Shown here: positions 56,478 to 64,000 of the stretch, one piece after another
Layout: each line of letters starts with the position of its first letter
Position numbering within the stretch: the stretch's first letter is position 1
The notes under the pieces: generated by a model
What the model was told of the DNA's origin: nothing
Database searches by the model: none
The model's input: the letters and a program-made list of their open reading frames with translations, nothing else
Program-made: the position numbers and the translations under genes
From: Loripinus fragilis
Taxonomy: Eukaryota > Mollusca > Bivalvia > Lucinida > Lucinidae
Assembly: GCA_964019695.1 (NCBI GenBank)
Contig: OZ026525.1
Location: 93,095,779 to 93,159,778, forward strand
Length of the DNA: 64,000 nt
Direction: 5' to 3'

Positions 56478-56545
56478 TAAATAGGTTCGATCCTGGTACG
56501 CTTGCGTCCAACGCCGTAGACATAACCACTACACTACAGTATCTT
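56478..56545 (-). repeat. tRNA-like module
   Basis: On the minus strand ACTGTAGTGTAGTGGTTATG (A box) and AGGATCGAACCTA (B-box-like) are followed by GGTGTGTTTTTTTTCC, a possible Pol III terminator. Confidence 0.5.
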
Positions 56546-56599
56546 CTAAGAACACAAGTTAATATTTTATGGGTAGCATTGTACTATATACTCGGCAAT

Positions 56600-58160
56600 T
56601 GTAAACAAAATATCACGTGACTGTCACTCTTCGTTGGCACTATAGTAGAAAAAAGGGTTTCAGGCGTTTATTTACATTTACTATAAAAGCTTTGATTGAT
56701 ATAAGGGACAACTTCACGAGATAGTGTGGTGTTCAAATAGCGGTGAAAAGACCAGCATGTGCATTCAACACTGTTGTTGGCTGTTAAGTTAATAGTATGA
56801 TAGATCCTATGTGCGGATCCAGAAAGTCTTGTCAGAGGGGTCCAACTTTGACAACGGGTTTTTAGCTGATGAGACTGAAGAGGATCCAAATATAGCTATG
56901 TGATTTTTCAAGTGGTTGGGTCCTCAACCCCTTCCCCCCCCTACTCATCCCCCCCTCTGGATCTACTTTTCACCCAGTAGTCGGGTCTTAAATCCTGACA
57001 GACAGGTGTTCGCATGTAACGGCTCATTTTCCTTTGTGACACTGATGAAGTATGGGATTCTGTAATATTTCATTTTTTTCTTCATTGAATCTGAGCATGA
57101 TTACATAATAGAAGTATGTTGGGGGAGGGGGTACGAGCATGCTGAACCTGTTGTCTCCACAAGAATATGTTCGCGGATCTTTTTCATATATACTTATTGT
57201 TTTTCTATGGTGCATTTTCGTGGACTAAGAATGCGATAAACGTCAGCTTTAAGTTTAGTGAACTGGGCTTGGCACACAAAGTTGTATTTATTTTGTGTTA
57301 TGATTGAAAGGAGACTGATGAAAGTGTAGTATTACCGGTTGTATGGAAAATAAATAGGTCGAGACGGCACAGTGACATTATTTGCCTGTTTACTAGGCTG
57401 ATGATCTAAATTTCAACCAATCAGAAATAGACAGAAATTTGCACAACGAGTATCTGAATACAGTTCAACATATCTAGGGATACAGACTAAAGCGGCTAAA
57501 TTACTTTTGCGCTTTTCTTCTAGTAAGCTTCTATTTTTAGACAAATCTATTTATCTCAGGTCACAGTCATGAAAAACCAGCATTTCTTACCACTCTATGT
57601 GTAATCTCGGACCCAATAGAGGCCAGAGGTGTAATCCAATATTTTCATATCGCTCGAATTCACTTTGAGACAAAAAGTTATTTCATTTTCATGGACACAC
57701 AATATGTCATGGGGCTAAAAGGATACACAGAAATTTCCCCCTCTTTGGCAAATTTTACATGTTTTAGCACCGGTTTTAACGATCTTCGGAATTTCATTTG
57801 ATAGTTCGTACAGTGTCGTTTTTCTTCAAAAAAGTGTGTATTACTTCGTACAGAGAGAAAAAAAAAAGATTATTTTTCTGTACCAAATAATACAAGATTT
57901 ACCGTACTCTAACCAAATAACTGCACCTTCTGAGTCTGCCACGAAGTGCCTTTGAATGAGAACTTAAATAGAATATGAAGATTTTATTCTGACATATCAA
58001 TATTTCAGGATATGAGCACTGGCCCTAGTCCCGTTTGTCCAATTTTGATAGAGGATTTCTCTCCGAATTTACATTGAATTTTGGAACAGTGGAACGGGAG
58101 GAGATTTCTATTTTACCTTTGCCGGCCATTTTGTTTAGTCGAAGGGAAAAGTTTGTGAAA
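56600..58160. other. Unassigned stretch
   Basis: No convincing exon or repeat. C/G runs occur at 56930-56960 and 57120-57131. Confidence 0.35.
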
Positions 58161-58164
58161 TTTG

Positions 58165-58430
58165 AAACTAGTTTTTACCCTCCAGAAATTTTCTTACTGA
58201 ACGTTTCAAGGCGGTACTTCTTTTATGGATCTTCATCTTTGAGCTTGTCTTTGACATATTGTCGAGCCTGTGTATTGCAGTTTTGTTGTCACTTGATGGG
58301 ATAGGGATGATCTCTTGCCTCTCCTATGTGTGATATTTCTTGTGTTCTATCATTTTCCCAATCGGTGTCCTGGGTCAGGCATGGTACTTGATTTATCGAT
58401 TCCTGATATTTGCCTTCTTTATTTCAATTT
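58165..58430 (+). mobile_element. Diverged family-A tail
   Basis: TTTCAAGGCGGTACTTCTTT, TGGGATAGGGATGATCTCTT and TCCTGGGTCAGGCATGGTAC match the family-A tail at 35950-36165. Confidence 0.7.
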
Positions 58431-58644
58431 CATTGAAATTGTTTTGAATTTTCGTATTTCTGAACTCAAGCACTTCTTAAGATGCACATTCATGACCCAG
58501 TTTGTGCAGTCTAGCTTGTCATCATGTGTGCTTATTCGTATAAATGTTTTAATCCGTTTTCTTCCCAGTCAATTGTTTTTTAATAATATTGGGCTGTCTC
58601 ATGAGTTGAATCATTACTAAGCAGAGGATAAAGTGTCTTTATAA

Positions 58645-59135
58645 AAGTAAGAAAGAGGGCAAAGATCAGGAATATATACAATCAAGCACCACACTTGACC
58701 CAGGATACCAATGGGAAAGTGGCCGCATTACAACAAGACATCACAAACGAAAGTCGAGAGATCAGCCCCTTTCCAGCAGGTGACCACAAGGTACCAACAA
58801 ACAGACGTGCATGAAAGCATAACAAAACAAGACAGAAATAACACAAATGATCCACAAAAGATGCACCGCCTTGGAACGGTCAGTAAATATACATGTATTT
58901 TACTGGAAGGCTTAAACTGGTTTAACGGTGCCCCAACCTCACCCTTAGTTCAGATGTGGATCAAGATACATAGGTGTTTGGTTTGCATGAAAGACCCCTA
59001 ACTTATCAAAGCATCATCACCTACAACATATAAATCAAGATATTAAAAGGAGATAAAGCAAAGGTAAGGACTCAACAGTAAATAAAACTGAATAGCGGAG
59101 CAAGAAATCCAACAGGTAACCCCGAGTGGGAGCCC
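58645..59135 (-). mobile_element. Family-A tail, reverse orientation
   Basis: AAAGATCAGGAATATATACA, ATACCAATGGGAAAGTGGCC, TTTCCAGCAGGTGACCACAA and GTGGATCAAGATACATAGGT match 24450-24900. It ends near CAACAGGTAACCCCG without coding sequence. With 58165-58430 it forms an inverted pair 215 bp apart. Confidence 0.78.
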
Positions 59136-59174
59136 ACACCACAATAGGAGTATCTCTGGTCATGCTTGAACCAC

Positions 59175-59240
59175 CAACCCCATGATCTCAAGTTGATCAT
59201 TCTAACAATGAGGCACTGTACTCTCCTTATCTTATATTGA
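59175..59240 (-). repeat. Possible degenerate tRNA-like module
   Basis: On the minus strand GTGCCTCATTGTTAGAATG, then GGTGGTTCAAGCATGACC. Only the B-box-like part is fair. Confidence 0.3.
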
Positions 59241-59549
59241 ATGACAACCAAAGCAATACACAGCTACCTACTCTGATCTGAGCTGAGACGTTTCATTGTG
59301 ATAGATTTTACAAACTTTTGTAGCTTGTGATAAGGATTCCTAGACTGGTATCAGACTAGTAAATAGAGTAATAGTAAAATATAAAACATTCACCAAAGCA
59401 AACACTACCTCTGTGTACCAGTTCACATCGAATGTGTATTTTGGTCAATGGGAGTTACATAGCTTCCAGTAACCCCTGCGTAGGGGTCACACACAGGAAA
59501 TGGCGTAAGTACATGGTCTTCCTGCAAGGCCATTGTGTCGAGGGAAATC

Positions 59550-59775
59550 TAAAGGTAGAGGGTTTCTCCATGATGATACATTGCATTAGTTAGATGGCCT
59601 CCATGCGAGCTGAACATTTCTTGTACTTCAACAACAGCAGAATCTAGGACGAAGATTTGGTACCAGTAAAATGCATTTAAGCCCCCCAGTGGCTTAGGCT
59701 GCCGGTGGTTCTGCTGTTTTTGACTTTTTGTTTATTGTTACTCCCATTGTGGGATCATACTCACTAACTATTTTG
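59550..59775 (+). mobile_element. Family-B tail with internal deletion
   Basis: CTCCATGCGAGCTGAACATT, CAACAACAGCAGAATCTAGG, TTTGGTACCAGTAAAATGCA, then TACTCCCATTGTGGG joined directly to ATCATACTCACTAAC. The ~230 bp that normally separate these two last blocks are missing. Confidence 0.72.
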
Positions 59776-60479
59776 AGGCCCTTGGAGTGTTTTATGGAAA
59801 CTGGGCTATTGGCCAAAAACTTAAAGGGATACTGGATGTTTTTGTAAATATTTAAAAAGATACGGGATACTTGAATAAATTTTAGGGATATGGGGATACA
59901 ATGCTTTCTGAATTTTGGTGATATTTGCCATATTTACTTTAGGTATATGGGATATTTTTCAAAATAATTAAAGGGATTTGGGATACTGGGACCTACCCCA
60001 CTTACAGGGCCTCAGGTTGGGCTTTTGCAATTTAGTTCCAATAATCTTACAAAATGTAATATAGAATGAATGTTACAGCAATTTGTTTTGTCGAGTTTTA
60101 CGTTTTAGCGTTCTGAATATTAGGGACACCTTTTAACACTTTTGCAGATCAGACCGGAATCAGGCAGTTGCCTGGCCTACTCTGTTTGCTTATTGAAATT
60201 TACTTGAACATGATTCTAAACTACTGTCCTGCCCGCCAAGAGTGATAGTGACGTCGTGATTTGTTTACATTTGTTAAATAAAACATTAACTTGTACACAT
60301 CACTTCAACTAACGTTAATCGATATATCACTTGTGTATTAATCCTATCCTGTGGATAGTGGTCCAGGCACATCACAAATAATCGCCATGCCCATATTCAG
60401 TAACATATTTGAAATCTAATGATAGTTAAACTTGTCATGCAGCATTGAGGACTCAATCTCTACAACGTGTATATAGCCT

Positions 60480-60986
60480 TTATTCTTTGGGTGGCATTGA
60501 CCTCTTATGGCAAGTCAAATTTCGTTGTATTTGCGCTTGAGTTGGAAATTCCAATTTAAAGTACTTTAACCCATATAAGCCTGGCGTGCGTTTACTGTGC
60601 ACAGACAAAAACACAGAAAATAAGGCCAGATGTGACCCAACAAACACGCCACTCCTTCGGTGCCAATAATAAAAAGAAATGTGACTCTTGATGCCCCTAT
60701 AATTAAAAGTGGTATCGTCTATGTGATAAGAACGGGAAGCTCCATTCGTCACATGGATTAATGGCGACAACTTGCAGAAAAAGCCCAAGTTTTCACCAAA
60801 ACATTGGCCTAAGGAAGTTGTCGGCACGGCCATGAAGTTTTGTATATTATCATGTTCTTCTCTTAAACCTTTTGGGCAATCTGAGCCAGTCATTTTTTGT
60901 GGAGCCTTCTTAGGAGTTTGAAGTGTGACACCATAATTATGTAGAGCTTGGTTGGGAATGGTAGGGATTTCATAAAAATGGTGCAA
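60480..60986 (-). CDS. Unidentified 168-codon ORF
   Basis: On the minus strand the frame is open from a TTG at 60986 (a TGA lies just before it) to TAA at 60480-60482. The stop overlaps an AATAAA. After about residue 27 the translation looks coding: KKAPQKMTGSDCPKGLREEH, NFMAVPTTSLGQCFGENLGF, YHIDDTTFNYRGIKSHISFY. The first internal ATG is at about codon 32. It is the second-longest open frame in the window and is too long to dismiss easily in DNA this AT-rich. No family comes to mind. Its 5' end overlaps a 205-bp tandem duplication. It might be a last exon, a mobile-element ORF or chance. Confidence 0.3.
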   Translation of the reverse strand: MHHFYEIPTIPNQALHNYGVTLQTPKKAPQKMTGSDCPKGLREEHDNIQNFMAVPTTSLGQCFGENLGFFCKLSPLIHVTNGASRSYHIDDTTFNYRGIKSHISFYYWHRRSGVFVGSHLALFSVFLSVHSKRTPGLYGLKYFKLEFPTQAQIQRNLTCHKRSMPPKE

Positions 60987-61382
60987 CTCACATGACTAAG
61001 CTGGCTAGCATGCCAATATATCACAAACCTTTAAAATCTTCTTCAAAACTAATGAATAATCCCATGGTCTTAAAATCTGGCAGGAACGAACGGGGGCTCG
61101 AGATTTAAGACATTTATAAATGATGGCCCTGTGATTACCTTGACCTTTTTTACAACAAGGTCAAATTTGAAATTTTATAAAAACGGTGCAAGTCACATGA
61201 CTAAGCTGGCTAGCATGCCAATATATCACAAACCTTTAAAATCTTCTTCAAAACTAATGAAAAATCTCATGGTATTAAAATCTGGCAGGAACGAACGGGG
61301 ACTCGAGGTTTAAGACATTTATAAATGATGGCTCTGTGCTTACCTTGACCTGTTTTGCAACAAGGTCAAATTTGGTCACACC
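60972..61382. repeat. Two-copy 205-bp tandem duplication
   Basis: ATAAAAATGGTGCAACTCAC at 60972 and ATAAAAACGGTGCAAGTCAC at 61177 start two nearly identical units (CTGGCTAGCATGCCAATATA, TCTGGCAGGAACGAACGGGG, TTTATAAATGATGGC.CTGTG). Differences are few, so the duplication is recent. Confidence 0.92.
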
Positions 61383-61389
61383 TCTTTGA

Positions 61390-61900
61390 TATGCTTATCT
61401 CGTATCAGGCCCATACACGTATGTGTAGTGAGCGTTCGAATGGCCATCGATTTTCTGGTTAAAAATAGTCACAAATTCTTGGTAAAGACTAATTAATTGG
61501 CACCATAAACTAAACCAAATGCATTAAAGAGCAAAGCAAAAGGCATGTTTAATGTAGAAAGTTTAAAGCATTTCCAATCTAAGACCATTTAAGAAAAAGT
61601 GACAGCTGGTTTTAAATTATATGCCAAGAAAACATGCAAGTGATATAATGAATGTAAAGTCATATATTGAAAACGGGTAGTGCGTGCTTATGTATATGCC
61701 ATATTTTCGATTTAACCCTGCTTTGTACTTAGGGGCATGTGCGGTAAATGGAGCGAATACGGTAAAGATGACACAAGCGTCCGTGTGACAGCGATATGTG
61801 TATTTTTCTTTTGATTAAGACGGGTACGCACAGTTCATTTAGGTTTCATCAATACTGAGAAAAGGGACCAATCTTGTACATTGTTGCCCATCCATTTCAA
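61390..61900. other. Unassigned stretch
   Basis: No feature supported. Confidence 0.35.
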
Positions 61901-61914
61901 CAGCATTTTAGCAA

Positions 61915-62640
61915 AATCAAAAGTGATTATGATTAGGACATACCACAATCACACACTGCAGACCAACCCACGGCATCATGAGGAAGAGCTACAAAACACT
62001 TACAGTAACAAGACATCCGATCGACAATAAAATAAAAGCAACTAGCTCTCTTTTTCTAGTGAAGATGATTATAAAACTAGAATGGACACAAAGTAATGCA
62101 TACCGAAACAAAAAAAAACACAGAACCCCCACAAACAATGGGTCGTACATTCAACAATAGATAAACAACAACAGAACCACCGCCTTAGAACGGACAGCAG
62201 CCTAAGCTACCAGAGGCTTACATGCATGTTACTGGCGCCAAATCTTCGCCCTAGATTCTGTTGGTGTTAAAACACAAAATTGTTTAGCTCGCATGGAGGC
62301 TTCCTTACTAATGCAATATATCATCACAGCGAAACAATCAAATAAAAGTAACACACTATGATACAACAAAGAAAATGGCCCATGACTCACAGATAGTCAG
62401 AGCAAAAAAAACACCTCTAGTTGAGCTACGGTTGACCCAGCCAAAGAAAAACATTAGGCATCAACAAACGGATTAAAGCTTTATGTCAGGGACGTCATTG
62501 AGTCTGAGGCCTTACCCACCTTCGTGCAACTAAAGAGGAAAACATAAACCATGATTTATACAGCGAGGCATGCAGACTTGAAGGCGCTGAATAACCGTGA
62601 TACATTGGCGTATGTAAGAGGCGTACCTAATGTGTTTGAT
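61915..62640 (-). mobile_element. Retroelement family B, longest tail in the window
   Basis: On the minus strand a decayed coding end shows SACLAV, then FLFSCTKVGKASDSMTSLT stop at about 62480. The full tail follows: GCCTCCATGCGAGCTAAACA, ATTTGGCGCCAGTAACATGC, GTTGTTGTTTATCTATTG, CATTGTTTGTGGGGGTTC, TTCTTGTTACTGTAAGTG, GGCATCATGAGGAAGAGC region and the terminal GTGATTGTGGTATGTCC. It serves as the reference for the shorter family-B pieces. Confidence 0.78.
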
Positions 62641-62887
62641 AAAGAAATCCCACGTTTAGTACGTATGTCTGGTGCTTCCGCCATTTTAAGCTGTGGTAGA
62701 AGATTGCAGTACACGTCTTGTTATTTGTGTCTTATTTTTCCTTGAGAGTACAACGTTGAATTGTTGTAAAGAATCTTGGCCACGTCCTGGAACACTAACC
62801 TGTGAAGAAAGCTGCATTCAGTCTGCATTCAAGAAGGACTCTATGGCTTAGACGCACGTCGCAGATGCTCCGAACAGCTTCGTACAC

Positions 62888-63000
62888 GCCATGCGCGTTT
62901 TCGACGTCTCATTGTCTTTAACAGGAATCCATTAAAAGAAAACACAGCGCATCTCAAGTTTAACCGGAAATGACGATGAGACGTCGAAAGCGCTTTTGTG
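62888..63000. repeat. Imperfect palindrome around GACGTCTCAT
   Basis: GCGCGTTTTCGACGTCTCAT (about 62893) and GATGAGACGTCGAAAGCGCT (about 62974) are complementary arms about 60 bp apart. Confidence 0.65.
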
Positions 63001-63049
63001 CAATAGTCTGCATCTTTATCAGTAGCTTCGTTCCATGTGTACACAAAAT

Positions 63050-63600
63050 TATGCTAGAGCTTCATATATTAAACGAGTTGAAGAATTGAATTTAAGAACT
63101 GAAAAAATATGTCCATCCTAGCTCAGATTCGATTGCCGATGCTTAAGGGGCTGATGATTGTGTGTACACCAACTTCGATTCTTTCCATACGCATTACGGT
63201 CCTGTGCATTTGATAGAATGAAATATAATAACTTACTATTTAGCTCTCGCGAGAAAATCTTTCTTCGTGGTTTCAGACAAAGCGAGGGGCAAAACAGTCT
63301 CCTCAGCTACAGGGACTAGCTAGAAAGTTGAAACTTTACTCGAAGTATGTCTAGATATGATACATGTACTTTACATTTAGCGAATATCAACGGTGCTGAT
63401 CAGGCTGTTGTTCGCAACCCCTGAAGACAGGTTTTCTCACGCTGAGGCCCAATTGATATAGTATCAAAATGCAATTTTTGGAAAGTTAAGTTAAGCCATA
63501 TTTATCTCCCCATTGCCCTCGATTTGAACATCATAAAATGTATTTTTGAATAATTTAGATGTATGTCCATTCATAGTCACGAGAGTTATTGCAAAAATCA
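63050..63600. other. Unassigned stretch
   Basis: No feature supported beyond a GCGCA-type repeat fragment near 63395-63450 (GGTGCTGATCAGGCTG...TTTTCTCACGCTGAGGCCC). Confidence 0.35.
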
Positions 63601-63614
63601 CAGTTTGAAAAATG

Positions 63615-63940
63615 TACTTGTCTTGATCCACATCTGAATTAAGGATGAGGCTGGCGCAGTGAAACCGGTTTAAGCCATCCAGTAAAATATTTTGCTGACC
63701 TTTCCAAGGCGGTACTTCTTTTGTGGATCATCTATGTTTTTCTGTCTTGTGTTTGTTATGCCTTTGTGCCCATCTCTTTATTTGTGCCTTGTGGTCACCT
63801 GCTGGGAAAGGGCTGACCTCTTGGCTCTGGTTTGTGGTGTCTAAATGTGAGTTTGTCAATTTTCCATTGGTATCCTTGGTCAGGTGTTGTACTTGAATGA
63901 ATCGAATCCTGATCTTTGTACCCTTACTTACTTTTTTCAC
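63615..63940 (+). mobile_element. Family-A tail
   Basis: CTTGATCCACATCTGAATTA, AGTAAAATATTTTGCTGACC, GTGGTCACCTGCTGGGAAAG and ATCCTGATCTTTGTACCC then TTACTTACTTTTTTC match 35875-36190 closely, including the terminus. Confidence 0.82.
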
Positions 63941-64000
63941 AAATTACTTTTAGGGAGATTTCACGCCTTAACAGGACAGCTCCTTTGTTCTGAGTATTTT

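Noticed and set aside
62551..62745. 64-codon plus frame MIYTARHADLKALNNRDTLA
   Set aside because: Its first part overlaps the antisense of the decayed family-B coding end, so the frame is incidental.

Overview
This is animal nuclear DNA: AT-rich and mostly non-coding, with GT-AG introns, several tRNA-derived SINEs, LINE, Ty3/Gypsy and reverse-transcriptase-type retroelement remnants, TIR elements, minisatellites and microsatellites. The repeat vocabulary, including the recurrent '...PDQTA...' style hairpin repeats and tandem intronic repeats that I associate with heterodont bivalve genomes, suggests a bivalve mollusc. That assignment is inference. Nothing looks bacterial or organellar.

One host gene can be supported well. 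It lies on the minus strand and is a CXorf38-like protein with a HEPN-type motif. Exon 1 (37261-37764) carries the ATG, exon 2 (32462-32617) carries an R-N-x3-H motif, and exon 3 (19465-19644) encodes a charged helical segment. All three join in phase 0, giving 280 residues over at least 18.3 kb. The introns of 4.6 kb and 12.8 kb are packed with repeats. The 3' end was not found securely; a possible terminal exon at 16929-17112 has the wrong phase for direct joining.

Layout. 0-3 kb: degenerate GGGTA-rich DNA and an old retroelement tail. 4-5.6 kb: a tandem repeat split by a TA-flanked TIR element that itself holds a SINE. 5.8-6.4 kb: a decayed Ty3/Gypsy protease-integrase stretch. 9-10.2 kb: a decayed LINE interrupted by a 74-bp retroelement tip. 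10.5-18.6 kb: hairpin elements and a 71-bp minisatellite. 19.6-28.8 kb: a ~105-bp satellite in two blocks, with a 921-bp TA-flanked TIR element, two other tandem arrays and a retroelement copy between them. 29.8-34.9 kb: ~160-300 bp tandem intronic repeats. 35.3-40.3 kb: retroelement tails, SINEs, exon 1 and a 70-bp tandem array beside the promoter. 44.8-49.4 kb: two ~2.2-kb TIR elements in inverted orientation forming a 4.6-kb palindrome. 50-57 kb: scattered tRNA-like modules on both strands, a transposase-type helix-turn-helix ORF and a 19-bp minisatellite. 58-64 kb: more tails of two related retroelement families, an unidentified 168-codon ORF and a 205-bp tandem duplication.

No gene cluster, operon or CRISPR array is present. 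The main interest is the HEPN-type gene and the clear nesting order of the mobile elements.
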